64,000 nt of DNA from Hemerocallis citrina (taxonomy: Eukaryota > Streptophyta > Magnoliopsida > Asparagales > Asphodelaceae): NCBI GenBank assembly GCA_017893485.1, contig CM030366.1, forward strand, positions 185,611,947-185,675,946, read 5' to 3'. Shown in pieces: positions 11,881 through 23,890 of this stretch. Within the stretch, counting starts at the first letter, position 1. Every line of letters begins with the position of its first letter. A model generated the notes under the pieces. The model saw only the letters and a list, made by a program, of their open reading frames with translations. It did not search any database and had not been told where the DNA came from. The position numbers and the translations under genes were made by a program.

Positions 11881-13248
11881 CTTCACATGAAGCTCTAAGG
11901 GAGTATCGGTTGATCGACTGTCATAGAGACATGCAACGGAGATAATATGTGATGTGTATTTCTGTTCAGAAATGAATATCCCCCAAGATCCATGAGCAAC
12001 CTCTAAACCCAGAAAGTATCGTAGTCTGTCAAGACTTTTCATATAAAACTACTGATGAAGATATTTCTGGTTGAATGCAATGCATGCGGAGTCATTCTGT
12101 AACACCCCGCAAAATCGAGTTATGACAATTTTGCTCCCCGTGTGTGACGCACGTGTATTTCGTACTGTTATGAGTAATATTCGTAATGTATTTTTCTTAT
12201 ATTTCGATTAGTTATATGTTTTCCGTTTTCTCAAAATTCATTTTTATCCTATTTTGAGCAACTCAAACATTTATTTTAATTTTTACGCTTTTACGTACAT
12301 TGCACATATTTTCAATACACGTGTCGATTACAAATATTTTTCCGTTATGTGAAACATCCGTAACAATATTAAAAGTAAACATGTTTTGTATTTTGACAGT
12401 TTTTCGTTCTCTTAAATTAATTTTAAATATTTAGCACGCCATTACACGTAAGTTTTTATGTGCATTTTATTTCTAAAATTTTCTAAGAGTCATGCACAAT
12501 TTTCTTCTCATTTTATTTGTCACATTTGTATTATTTATTTTTAATAAAAACTCATAGGCCTAAAGTTCTTTTTGAAGCCCACTAAGTAAATTAATTAAAA
12601 AGAGAGGCCCATGACTTTATTTTTCACTTTAAATGTACATGTTTAATCATACACACTTGTCATGTAACAAACACACATAAATGGACTAATAACAAATAAT
12701 TAAAAGAATGAGAAGTGTGTGCACGTGTGTGCACATTAAGGGTTGACCGGTCAAGGAGATGAAGGGGTAGGGGTTTGTGGTAGTAAATTGTGAGTGAGTA
12801 TTTATTTTGGATAGTGGGTATTTATTCTGGGTAGTGGGTGTCCCTTCATTCACCCATTTAGCCCTATAAATACCTCTCTCATTCATGAACAATGTACACT
12901 AAAAGCAACAAAAGAAAGAGAGAAAAGAAAGAAAGAGAGGAGCTTTTGATGTTGGCAAATTGCTAGGAGGTAAAAGCTAGCTTGGTTGGAGCTTTGGAAC
13001 AATCTCTATAGTAGTTTATTTCATTGCATCAAAAACAAGGTGAGTGATTTCTTTTGCTTTCTAGATATTGTAGCATGCATGTCTAATTGTTCCATGATTA
13101 AAAATGTGGCATGTGTTCTTTAAATTTCTAAAATGATATGTTGCATGTTGTATTGATAACTAGAAGTGAGATACGAAAATAAATGCATGCTAGTTGAAAG
13201 ATTTATTATAAAATTGTCATGATTAACAAATTAAAATTTTAGATTGAA

Positions 13249-13530
13249 TCTCTACTATTATAATGGGAGAAGGGGTTAGTGTCATTTGTCATCGACTGTC
13301 ATTTTGTCAACACGTGCAGCGCACGTGTTGGGTTTTTTATCCTTTTCATTCCCCCTCCGCATTTTTCCACGTGCAACGCACGTGTATAATACTAGATTTT
13401 TTTTGGGGTCCTTTTCATTCCCCTCCCCATTTTCCACACGTGCAAAAAAAACACGTGCAGCGCACGTGTTGCTAGGTTTTTTTTGTCTTTTTCTTCTTCA
13501 TCCACGTGCATTGCACGTGCATGATACTAG
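13249..13530. mobile_element. Non-autonomous Helitron, 282 bp
   Basis: The left end TCTCTACTATTATAATGG and right end GATACTAG have the TC...CTAG termini of Helitrons, inserted between A and T (13248/13531) with no target duplication. Just inside the right end lies a hairpin-capable CACGTGCATTGCACGTG. Three further CACGTGC-A-GCACGTG palindromes occur inside. No Rep/helicase is encoded. It sits within the solo LTR. Confidence 0.8.
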
Positions 13531-14794
13531 TTTTTATAGTGGTATTGGGTGCATATTAGTATACATGTTTAGATTAAATGAATTGGGTATAAATTCATAC
13601 ACAAAATGGTTAATTTATGCCAAGAAAGTTGATGTTTTTTAAGTTTTTTTTGCACTTCAGAAAATCATATCTATTAAACTAAATGGAATATAGAGCTAAA
13701 ATTTTTATAGGACATCTCGTATATGTCAGGAACATCTCTTTAAAATTTCATAATTTTTGAATGTCGTTTACTATTTTAATAAAATCCAAACTTAGGACTG
13801 GTTGGCAGTTGACTGGTTGCTGAAAATCTGTACACATTTCGGATTTTGATTATTTAAACATCTTATATGAAGTAATTTGAGAAAATTCAAAACTAAGAAC
13901 TTGAAGTAGACTCGTTAACCTTTCTGTAAAGTCTAAGAAATCAAATTTTTACAAAGAATTGAATTTATAATGAATTTTACAAGACTGAATAAGTGGTAGT
14001 ATTTCAATATTTCGACTCTACTGTAGATTTCGAAGAATTCAGGGTTATAGATACAATATTTTGTAAAAACTTATAACTAAGAATTTGTAGTAGACTTGTA
14101 TACCTTTATTTTTATCTAAAGACCACAAAGTTTCATGAAGTATATAATTTTCTATGAATTTTACAAGTAGCATGAGCTATAGTATTCTGATTTTGAACTT
14201 ACTGTTTTGCAAATGAATTTAGACGAAGTAATTGAGGATGATTTTAGGTGATCTTAACTACAAAGATATAGTAGACACTTTTATGAAACTAATAAATCTA
14301 TCTTTTGAATAGAATTGAGATTTATGATTGAAATATAGATGAATATGAAAAAGGTTTATTTAATCGAAGAAACTTTGTAGCTTCTTAAAGTAAATTGTTG
14401 GTTGTGTGTATCCAACCAAGAAGTGTTACTTCATGATTGATAACTAAGAATAAATGAAGGAATTGAATGAAATATGAAAACATAAAATCGAAAATATGAA
14501 TAATGAGGGCATGATTGGCCCCAGTTGTTGAACCTGAAAGATGTTAGTTTAGAGGCTAGGCGAGACCCTTAGTAACTGGCATTTGTGAATAAAGAAAATT
14601 TGAGAAAATAACCAATGTGGGTTAATTATCTCTTGAGAAGTAGCCAGTTTGGGCTGACTTTCTCTCGTGTTGATTTAATTCCGGTAGGATATGCTAGCTC
14701 TAGGTTGTGATGATTCTTTTAATTAAAAACTTAAGGACAGATGCTAAGGGGAGATGTGAAGAAGTATGGACAAACATGAGTATGAAGGCCTAGA

Positions 14795-15130
14795 TAGCGC
14801 GGTAGGAGGTTATCTCCAGAATTATTGGGGTTGCGGCTTACGATGGGAGATATTTCTTCAGAATTACCGGGATCGAGGCGACGCTCATGGGGTATTTGTG
14901 TGATGAGGTACCGATGACAGTGCGGTGTGGATTTCGTCTCCAGAATTACCGGGGTTTAAGGCGTGATGGCTGAAAATCACTTGCAGTGGGAGAACGACTC
15001 TCAAGAATTATCGGGATCATAGCTCGCGGTGTGGGTTTTTGCCTCCACAATTATCGGGGTGTGAGGCAGTGTGTCCAAAATCACTTGCGATGGAGTGCGA
15101 TACTCAAGAATTACGGGGTGGTAGTAGATA
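14795..15130. repeat. Diverged tandem repeats in the solo LTR
   Basis: Units of about 60-70 bp contain CCAGAATTACCGGGG-like cores. At least five copies are recognisable by eye (near 14815, 14860, 14942, 15004 and 15045). Such arrays are common in large gypsy LTRs. Confidence 0.65.
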
Positions 15131-18019
15131 CTCACAGGATATCTAAAACATACATTAGTCACCGTTGTATTAATTCATGGCGAGGGATTGAACCCTATAT
15201 TGAAGAGTGTATATAAGGGCTTGCCCTCGAACCTATGTAGAATGGGATGCATAGAATCCGAACAATTATGCATTAGTGTCCTTGTAGTATAACATCTGTA
15301 TTAGATATTAAGTCATATCATACACTGACATGTTTAGGATAGTCCATCTTTTACACTTTAATATGCAATCAAGTTTATGGTTGCTAAAGTAAGCGAATCG
15401 TTATATTATGGCATAGCGAGGATCACTGTTTTATAATAATGCATCAGTTGTAAGCAACTGACGTGCCCACATATTTTTCAGTGCATGGCTTGGATTGGCA
15501 AGGACTTAAAAGCGATTTGATGCTAAAGATTATCTTCAGATTTAAGTTGTTGATGTTTAAGTTGTATATTTCTTTGTTGTAATTTCCGCTGCGTTGATAT
15601 AAAGAACAGTGTTGTTTAATAAAAAAATTTAATTTCCTTGTAAAATTGTACGAATTGAAGTAAAATATCATGTTGTGCTATGAATTACATATAAATGGAA
15701 TTCGGGACATTACACATTCCCAGTAATAATCATATCATCAACATATAATAGTAGAAATACCCTCCCCTGTGGTGTCGACAGCATAAACATATAATGGTCA
15801 TGTGAACTCTGATTGAAACCAGCTTGTGCGATGACACGACGAAAACACTCAAACCAGGCTTGAGGGGTCTGTTTCAGACCATAGATAGCACGATGTAGAT
15901 GGAAAACACGATGAGGAGGGGTGGTAAGGGCAGGAGGGGGTGCATGTAAACAACCTCAGATAGGGTACCATGAAGAAAGGCATTCTTCACGTCCATCTAA
16001 TATAACGACCACTGACAGATGGCGACAACGGCAAGGAGAGTGCGTACTGTAGTCATCTGCGCAAATGGAGAAAAAGTCTCATCATATTCAATGTCATACT
16101 CCTAAGTGAATTCTCGGGCAACTAGACGAGTCTTGTGCCGCTTAATGGAGCTATCAAGTCGATATTTGACCTTGAAGATCCGCTTGCAGCTAACAGGCTG
16201 GACACCCACTGGCAGGGGAACAACATCCCAAGTATCAGTCTGATCAAATGCACTGAACTCCTCTGCAATAGCTTTCCGCCACCCAGAATATTGAATATCT
16301 TCTTGATAGGTTCTGGGTTCACATGCGGAGTGTATAGCAGTGAGATATGCATGAAACTGCGGTGAGCAGGAGGCTAGGGTGGTAAAGCCAAACTGGTCGG
16401 AAGGACCAGTGGCTTCAGGTGTGTAATGTGCTGTGGGATGCCTGAGGTAGAACGTGTAGACTGATGGACCGGTGGTGGGTGGGCGGGGGGGGGGGTGAGG
16501 TAGGTGGAGTGTGTGCATGCAGCTGTGGGGATGCAGGTGGTGTCTCCATAAGAGGAACAATTGGTAAAACAACAGTATGAGATGAGAAAGGAGTCAAAGG
16601 AGTTGGATCATATGGAATGAGTGAAGGTATGCCCAGGGAGGTAAGCCCAACAACTGGGGAATCGAAAAAACTATTATCCTTAAGAGAGGTCAAGTAGTAG
16701 GGAGATTTTTCCACAAAGAAGACATGTCGAGAAATACGAACATGACCCGCTACATGATCAAAATAAAAATATCCTTTATGCTCTGGACTGAGACTTAGGT
16801 GAACACACTTAGCAGCTCTGGCGGTGAGCTTCGTGCGCTCAGTAGGAGGGAGACGGATGTAACAGGTGCACCCAAAAGTACGGCCCATACTGTAGTCCGG
16901 TGGTGAGTGATGAAGAGCCTCATAAGGGGTCGAACCAGGTATGGTCGGTGAGGGAGTTATATTAATGAGGCAAACAGAAGTCATGACAGCTTCAGCTTAG
17001 AAAGGACGAGGAACAAAAGAAGAAAGTAAAATAGGGCGATCCATCGAAAAAATGTGAGGATGCTTGCGTCCAGCTACACCATTCTGCTTATGTGTGTGAG
17101 GTTATGATTGCTGAAAAAGTATGCCATAAGATTGAATGATCGATCTCATAGTAGTGGAAGTGTACTCATGAGCACCGTCTGAGCGAAAATTCTTTATGTG
17201 CACACGAAAATGAGTGTGAATCATGGTTGTAAAGAACTGCTAAATATTAGGAATCTTAGATTGTTGGCGCATAAGAAAAACTCATGTATATCGAGGAATT
17301 CGTCGATGAAGGCAACATAATAGAGATAGTCTTTCCATGAAGGTACAGGAGAGGGTCCCCATATGTCAGAATGAATAAGTTGAAAAGGATGGGTGGTTTG
17401 AGAAGTGTTTTTGTTATTAAAATGGAGTGCTATGCATGTGGCCAAATGATAAGCTTGACAGTCCGATAAATGTGTAAAAGAAAGAGGACCAAAAGCACCA
17501 TTATGGGCTAAAGTCTTGATTCGAGACTCATTAACATGACCTAAATGTCTATGCCACATATCAGCATCTGATGACACAACACCAGCAAAATTAGGATGAG
17601 ATTTATGTGCATGTAGAAAATCTAAATGATATAAACGACCCTGTCAACTTGCCCGCACAAACTCCTGACTAGAATAAGTAATAGAACATTCTAAGAAATC
17701 AAATGTAACGATAAGACCAATATTTCGCAGTGCACTAATGGAAATAAGGTTCATGGATAAATGGGGAGCATAAAGGACATAAGGCAAAGTGACAGTGGAA
17801 GAGCTAATAGACCTTGTGTGTGTAGTGAGAAGTTGTGAGCCAACGGCTTTGTGTAGGGATGGAGAGTGAGAGGGAAGTGCAGTGCTGGTGGTGAGTAGGG
17901 TATAATTACTAGTAAGATGATGTGATGCACCAGAATCTAAAATCTAGAAAGAATTCATACCAGGAGTAACAGAGAATGCAGGGCAGATGGGTCAGCAGTG
18001 ATAGACTGACCTAAGAGCT

Positions 18020-19240
18020 GGAGTTCCAGCTGAATGAGGCGATGCTGAAGATTGGCCTAATCAGCAGGAGATGGCAAAGCTGGAGTAACGGTCATGGCCG
18101 AGGTTGTAAGGGAAGAAGTGCGGCGAGGAGGAATGGGATTGGTGCTGCTGTGGTAGGGATCGAAAGGAGGACGGAGATGTTGTTGGTGTCGGGATTGGGA
18201 TAGGGAGATGGACAGTGCTACTGGTGTCGGAAGAAGGGGTGAGGCAGAGTTAGGGATGATGCTGAGAGGAGGTCGGAGGTTGGAATCAAGATGATGGCGG
18301 CGTTGTTGCTATATGAAACTGGATGGAGATCAGGATGTGAGGGAGAGTGAAGAGGAAGATGTAGCAGCAGAGAAGTCGGTGGTGACGGAAAGGTGCTGGT
18401 GAAACTGGTGTTCCATTGGAGAAGTACTAAAAAATCATTTTTTCTTTTCTTTTACGAGTTTTTTTTTTTTGGATTTTTTTTGAATGATGACGGACGGCGG
18501 CAGTCGGCGGTGGCGGCGACAATCAACGGTCTGGCAGTTTTAGAGGAGCAAGAGGAAGGAGAGGTAGTGTTTAGGGTTAGGAGTTTGGGTTTTGGATGGT
18601 TAATGGGTTAGGGTTTCAGGTGTGGGTTTGGGTTGGGCTTTTTTTTATTTTTGATTATTTTTTTATTTTTTATTTAAAAAAAAATCGAGTAGCTGTTCGG
18701 GTATAAGTGAATAGGGTAAGGTGAAAGCATGAGATCGAGTTAATGGTTTAGGGAAAATAACGGAGGTGAATGGCGGCTAGGTCTAGAGTTTTTGGTGAGG
18801 CTTTGATGAGTGGTGGCTAGGGCTTTGATGAGTGGTGGCTAGGGTTTTGATGAGTGGAGGTAGATGGGGCTGAAGTGAATGTGTGGAGGAATGGGTTTTA
18901 GTGAGGAGAAGGTGAGGTCAGGATCGGGGGGTTGAAAACTGTGAAGGAAGGCAGCAAGAGTCGAGGAGTTGCTGACTGGGGAAGAATTTGTCGAAGTTGT
19001 TGATTGAGCATGGAGTCAGAGTTGGGTTGACTGGTGTTGGGAAGAGGATCGGAGTTGGGTTGATTGGGTTGGGAAGTGGATCAGAGTTGCTATCAGTGAA
19101 GAGGAAGTTGATTTTTGTTGCTCACCGGAGTTGTGTTGTTGTTGTTCGCCGGAGTTGGGAAGAGGATCACCGACTAGATTGTTGTTGTTGTGTTGATGTC
19201 AGGAAGATGAGGTCGAGTAATTAAGGTTAGAGATTAGGGA
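18020..19240. other. Non-coding block where copia gag should be
   Basis: Between protease and the primer site, about 1.2 kb has no readable gag on the minus strand. It is rich in GGTGGCTAGGG, GGAGTTG and GGCGGCGG words, with a poly-T run near 18460. It may be a replaced or badly decayed gag plus leader. Confidence 0.45.
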
Positions 19241-19256
19241 TTCTGCTCTGATACCA

Positions 19257-19416
19257 TGATAAGATAACAGAGATATTGAAGAAAAGTATGATATGATATT
19301 ATTGGATTATGGATTGATCATAACTGCGTACAATATCTTCTATATATAGGGAGTACACCAAATACTAAACTAATACATATTCCGATATACGACTAAATAT
19401 AACATAATATCTAACA
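19257..19416 (-). repeat. 5' LTR of the short-LTR copia element
   Basis: Paired with 10775-10927. The PBS TGGTATCAGAGC (minus strand) directly adjoins it, so this is the 5' LTR of the minus-strand element. Confidence 0.88.
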
Positions 19417-20022
19417 GTCCTAGTTGATAATAAATGGATAGAGAGCCAAGAGTTTTGGCAGCAACCATGCATCATACCAAATACAATTCCGCTTACCACC
19501 TCCCAAATTCTAAGAGGCATGGGAACAACATAAATCTTGATAGCTATGATATATTGCCTTCCAACAATGCGAAGCTCGATTAGAACTAACATACTGCCAA
19601 TGTCGATTACAGTATTTAGCTTGAACGAAGCGATACCACAAACCATTTTGTTCCAAAAATAACTTATAGGCTTGTTTTGCATTGAGAGCTATGTAAAACG
19701 AACGTGCAGAATGAAATCCCAACCCCCCATGATGTACACCATGACAGGCAACTGGCCAACAAAGATGATGCATGTAATTTCCCTTGCCCAAAACAAATTG
19801 ACATGTTAATTAATCAATTTTATCTAGAACAACTGCAGGCATGCACATTGTGCGAAATATGAATGTTGGAAGAGCTTGTAGAACAGACTTAGCCAATACC
19901 AATCGTCCTAGGAATGAGAGATACTTAGACATCCATTGTGCAAAATTTGCTTCCATCTTACTTCTTGAAAATGATGAAGCTTTGGAGAAGTACAAATGAT
20001 TGGTACCCCTAAGTGTCGTAAG
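19417..20022 (-). pseudogene. LINE middle segment, end of the RT domain
   Basis: The minus strand contains WMSKYLSFLGRLVLAKSVLQ and LPTFIFRTMCMPAVVLDKID, the segment after the RT core in plant LINE ORF2. Stops and frame changes break it. It continues the RT piece at 22866-23890 and precedes the zinc-binding part at 10225-10770. Confidence 0.72.
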
Positions 20023-20711
20023 TGTTAGGAATTTGTTGCCGAGTTTTGCGACAATATATCCAATGATGAACAATTAGACAAGTAGATCAAACAAAGCACA
20101 CAAAGCTCACAATGATTTGTCCCAGTTTGGCTACGCCTAATCCAGGGGAGAAGCAATGAAAATATGATTCAACTAGAGAAGATATATAGTATTACACTCG
20201 CACCAAGAACCTATCTAGCTCTCAAACTTCAATTGAAGATAATATGATGTTTACAGTGGACAACTCTCTCAATTGTTCTTTATAATGAAGTATTATCTCC
20301 TTGGCTATCAAAGGAGGCTATACAATAATATAGAGATACAGAGAAATCTTAGGTTGTAGTCTTGATACATTAGCCGTTTGATATATCCTAAATAAAGTGA
20401 CACAGGATAGGAGCCGTAAGATCTAACTTGGAGTAGAAGTTGGGCCCGAAACACATCACCTAGACCCAACCTGATAGCTTCCAGCCATTGCTGGCGGTCG
20501 ACTACTAATAGTGGAAATCGACCGTGATTTTGTCTCTCCAAACCCGAGAGCTTGAGAAGTCAACTGCCAAGTGACAGTCAATGCCCCAAGGCTCTATTTG
20601 CTGATTGTTGATGCTACTAACTTCTATCCATCGACACTTCGACCTCTTCTCGTTTCATCATTTTCTTGTTCTCATCAAACTCCATAATATACAAGACATA
20701 CAATCCCAACA
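20023..20711 (-). repeat. 3' LTR of the deleted copia element
   Basis: Pairs with 22157-22865. Both contain GTTTGGCTACGCCTAATCC and a TTGGGCCCGAAAC block. Confidence 0.82.
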
Positions 20712-20877
20712 ATCTCCACCTTGGATTGCATACTCGTGTTATCAACATTGTGTGATCAAACTCATCTAGACTCTTTCATTCTCCACTTTCAAACAAACTC
20801 AGTTCAATGGTTCTTCGGCTTGTTGAATATATCTACTACCTTTTTCTCCAATCAGTATGCCCCTCCATGGGCACACC

Positions 20878-22155
20878 CTAGTAAGAATTAACACGGAGGC
20901 GTCGCCCTCCGCATGAACTCCACCTATATTGAGGCACTCCACCTTTCGACAGTATTCGAGCATCATGGTCCCGCTTCGATGATTCTAGTGACGGCATACT
21001 AGAGGAAGTTTCATGGACATAGGCTATAGAAACACTTGGCCAAGAATTCTCGATCTCAAAAAAGTTGTAGAGGTTGTGTGAGACACCCTTTTTTCCCAAC
21101 ATCACCTTACGACGACCTTTCTAAACAGATAAAACTCCATCTTGAACTGTGTGCCTGTAGCCTCATGCTTCAAGAGTTCCTAAGGATATAAAGTTATGTT
21201 TCAACAAAGGAATATGCATGACGTTCTCTATTGTATAACCCTTTCTGTTTGGCGCTTCCAACTCGACTGTTCCCTCACCCACTACTTCACAAAACTCACC
21301 GACACACAACGATCTCCTATGAACTTGTAAGTAGAAAACATCTTCCTCTCGGAGCATATATGAGAAGAACTTACTGAATCAAGAAACCATCCTGAATACA
21401 AATCTATTGAATTTGAAACGAGAGTAAAATCTAAAGTATCACCGATCCAGCGACATTAGCAACACTAGCAATGTTGGTGCTCTCGCGATTTAGCAACTTT
21501 CGATAATCCTTATGTAATGCCCAATTATTTTGCAATGGTGGCAACGAATCATTTCCTTACGTGCACTTTTTCTTCCACTCGAAATACCATCCACCCCAAT
21601 GCAACTTGTAGTAGTAGACACCAATCCCTGAGTCCCCCCTCCTAAGTCCATTCTCATCCAAGCCCTCGATCACCTCTGCTATCGAAAATTTCTCCTTTGT
21701 AGACTTTCCATCTAGCATGGTGGTTTTCAGATACTTGTATGGACCTAGTAGTGAATTTATCAAGATGAAAGCTTTAAGAGCATTTGTGTTCGATGCCCAC
21801 AATTTAGATGAACCTAAATTAGATTTCCCTATATGATCTTGAAGAGCGGTACTTTCCTTTATTGAGTAACTAAAAAAAAATTCTTCCAGTACAATAGTTC
21901 TTGTAATGGCGATTCTACGTCGTTAGTTATGCGTCTTGCCCATAGACTCGCCGTGCTTCTATACCTGACTTTGTTCTCCGAAAACATCCAAATTAAATCA
22001 ATAGCTTCTAAATAAATCTTCAACTGAATCTCCTGCTTTATGTCAGACGACCTCCCTGCTCGATCTTCGTGAAACTTTGATGTGTCATCTTCTCCAAGGA
22101 AACTCGAGCAACTTCTGAACGGTGGAAGATTTCTGACATGATGCTCTGATATCAA
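20878..22155 (-). pseudogene. Copia gag and protease fragments
   Basis: The frames at 22155-21859 and 21802-21557 resemble copia gag (DLIWMFSENKVRY and then SLLGPYKYLKTTMLDG). The frame at 21357-21163 resembles the protease and pre-integrase region (GEFCEVVGEGTVELEAPNRK). Frameshifts and stops are present, and the cysteine-knuckle motif is not visible. Nothing downstream of protease is left. Confidence 0.6.
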
Positions 22156-22156
22156 T

Positions 22157-22865
22157 TGTTATGAATTTTTTGCTGAGTTTAGTGCCTATAGATCCAATGA
22201 AGAACTATTAAACAAGTAGATTAAACCAAGCACACAAAACATACAATGATTTATCCCGGTTTGGCTACGCCTAATCCGGCGGAAAGGAAAATATTATTCA
22301 ACTAGAAAACATACAAAGTATTACACTCGCACCACGAACCTATCTATCTCTCAAACCTCACTTGAAGATAATTTGCTGTTTACAATAAAGAACTCACTTA
22401 GTTGCTATTTACAATGAAGTACTATCTATTTTGCTTCTCAAATGAGGCCATACAATAATATATAGAGATTTAGAGAAACCCTAGGTTGTAGTCTTGATAC
22501 ATTAGTCGTCCGATATATCCTAAATAGAGAGACACACGATACAAGCCATAAGATCTTACTTGGAATAGAAGTTGGGCCCGAAACAGATCACCTAGACCCA
22601 ACCCGATAGCTTCTCGCCGCCGCTTTCGGTTGACTGCCCATAGTGGCAGTCGACTGCCCATAGTGGCAGTCGACCGTGACTTGGTCTCTCCAAACCCGAA
22701 AGCTTGGGCGGTTGACTGTCCAAGTGACAGCCGACTATCCCAGGTCTATGTTTGATGACTGCTACTGCTACTGACTTCTATCCATCGACGCTTCAACATT
22801 TTCCTGTTTTATCATCTTCTTCTTCTCATCGAACTTAATAGTATGCAAGACATACAATCCCAACA
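22157..22865 (-). repeat. 5' LTR of the deleted copia element
   Basis: Adjoins the primer site, so it is the 5' LTR on the minus strand. It contains a short duplication of GACTGCCCATAGTGGCAGTC near 22633-22673 that the other LTR lacks. Confidence 0.82.
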
Positions 22866-23890
22866 ATATGCCATCTTCGTGACTACTTACCAATGATCTC
22901 ATCTCCATTACTATGGAAATAGATAAATTCTCTAGAAATGCTCAATTTGAATGTGTTCAATTCTTATCCACTTGCGGCACAAATAAGTTTGAAATATGCG
23001 AGACATAACTTGAATATTTCCTTGTAAGGCCTAACCAAACACAATTAAATCATCAGCAAATAAAGAATGTGAAATTGGTTCTACAAGTCCTCGAAATTTA
23101 TATCCCAGAAAATGTTGTGTGTCTATCTCTGCACGAATAAAAAAGAAGAGTGCATCAACAGCCATAATGAAAATGTATGGCGATAATAGATCACCTTGAC
23201 GAATGCCATTAACTAGTTTACCCATGGGGAGGGATTTCCCATTATAGATCAGCGAGTAATTCACATATATGACACAAGCAAGTATCCAAGTATTCCAACG
23301 CGTCACATACCCTTTACAAACCATCACCTTATACAAAAAAATCCCACTTTAATCGATCATATGCTTTCTCTATACCGGTTTTAAACAATAAATATTGTTT
23401 CTTATTCCGACGTTGCAGATGAATATAATGCCATATCTCTTGAACTACCATAATCCCATCCACAATATTCCTTTGAGGAACAAAACCATAATGATATGGA
23501 TGAATAGTTATACTAATATATCATTTCCATCGAGTAGCCAATACTTTTGTAAGAATTTTGTACGTGGCATTAAATAAACTTATCAGCCGATAATCATTAG
23601 CCGCTTTAGGCTCTTGTAGCTTAGGCATTAGCACCACAACTATATGTGACCAAGCTCTTGGAATTGTCAATGTGTACCAAAATTCTTGTAGTGCACGCCA
23701 AATATCCATACCCGCTTGATCCCAGAATTGCTGAAAAAACTTGGTAGGAATACGATCACTACCCTAGCGCTTTGCCCTTTGGTAAGGACAAAACCGCCTT
23801 CCTCACCTCCTCCAAAGTAAAGGGTTGACATAACACTTCACTAATATTGTATGTGATGACTGGACGGATATGTTGTAAGATCTTAAATGA
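22866..23890 (-). pseudogene. LINE reverse transcriptase, N-terminal half
   Basis: The frame from 23709 has DYRLISLFNATYKILTKVLA, the 'RPISL.N..YK...K.L' start of LINE RT. The frame from 23336 has VNGIRQGDLLSPYIF and ends FADDLIVFG, the catalytic FADD box. The enzyme would copy element RNA at a nicked target. Broken by frameshift and cut at about 23890, with no endonuclease, it is inactive. Confidence 0.8.

Larger units (their letters stand above)
12098..15714. mobile_element. Solo LTR (3.6 kb) of a gypsy-type element
   Basis: It begins TGTAACACCCCG and ends GGGACATTACA (TG...CA), with an exact 5-bp target duplication CATTC at 12093-12097 and 15715-15719. The copia reading resumes across it, so it inserted into that element. 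There is no internal region, PBS or pol, so it is a solo LTR left by LTR-LTR recombination. Large LTRs starting TGTAACACCCC are typical of Tekay/Del-type gypsy elements; that clade is inferred. The interior holds repeats of a CCAGAATTACCGGGGT-like unit (about 14805-15125) and a Helitron at 13249-13530. Confidence 0.85.
10985..18000 (-). pseudogene. Copia pol remnant: protease-integrase-RT-RNase H
   Basis: The minus strand carries, in copia order: a pre-integrase segment (MWHRHLGHVNESRI, 17577-17490); integrase (QLIHSDIWGPSP then FIDE); a post-integrase part with YEALHHSPPDYS and RTFGCTCYIRLPP (16984-16415); an RT start with WRKAIAEEFSAFDQTDTWDV and then RIFKVKYRLD (16340-16102); an RT end with MTRPDIAHAVSIVSQF (11572); and RNase H with [19 protein letters not shown] (about 11110-11045). 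The chain is broken by frameshifts, stops, the solo LTR at 12098-15714 and an AT-rich insert at about 11665-11880. It cannot encode an active polyprotein. Confidence 0.85.
10775..19416 (-). mobile_element. Ty1/copia element with short LTRs, itself carrying a solo LTR
   Basis: Two related LTRs (153 and 160 bp) lie in the same orientation at 10775-10927 and 19257-19416, each beginning TGATAAGATAACAGAG and ending TCTAACA. The primer site next to the right LTR reads TGGTATCAGAGC on the minus strand (19245-19256), complementary to initiator tRNA-Met. A purine-rich tract (GAGAGGGG) adjoins the left LTR. GTCC flanks both ends (10771-10774 and 19417-19420). Total length is 8642 bp, about 5.0 kb without the 3.6-kb insertion. 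Pol order (PR, IN, RT, RNase H) on the minus strand is that of copia. No gag could be read in 18000-19240. Confidence 0.9.
20023..22865 (-). mobile_element. Internally deleted copia element
   Basis: LTRs of about 690-710 bp (20023-20711 and 22157-22865) share a TGTTA(G/T)GAATTT start and a CAATCCCAACA end. A near-standard PBS (GCTCTGATATCA on +, 22144-22154) adjoins the right LTR, and a PPT (CCAAGGTGGAGAT on the minus strand) adjoins the left one. The internal part is only about 1.4 kb and holds gag and protease pieces with no integrase or RT, so it is non-autonomous. The flanking 5-mers (GTAAG, ATATG) do not match well, so no target duplication is claimed. It splits the LINE. Confidence 0.82.
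8985..23890 (-). mobile_element. LINE retrotransposon, 5'-truncated and split by nested insertions
   Basis: Three minus-strand pieces read in order as one non-LTR element: reverse transcriptase (23890-22866), post-RT region (20022-19417) and zinc-binding end domain (about 10770-10040). The joins lie exactly at the ends of the two copia elements at 20023-22865 and 10775-19416, so the LINE came first. The 3' end is probably near 8985, where the minus strand reads a typical 3' UTR (TTAATGAAATATGGCGGTCA) and an A-rich tail. No endonuclease domain is seen, so the 5' end is truncated near 23890. The RT clade cannot be set by eye; an L1-type plant LINE fits. The left end is less sure than the right pieces. 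Confidence 0.75.
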
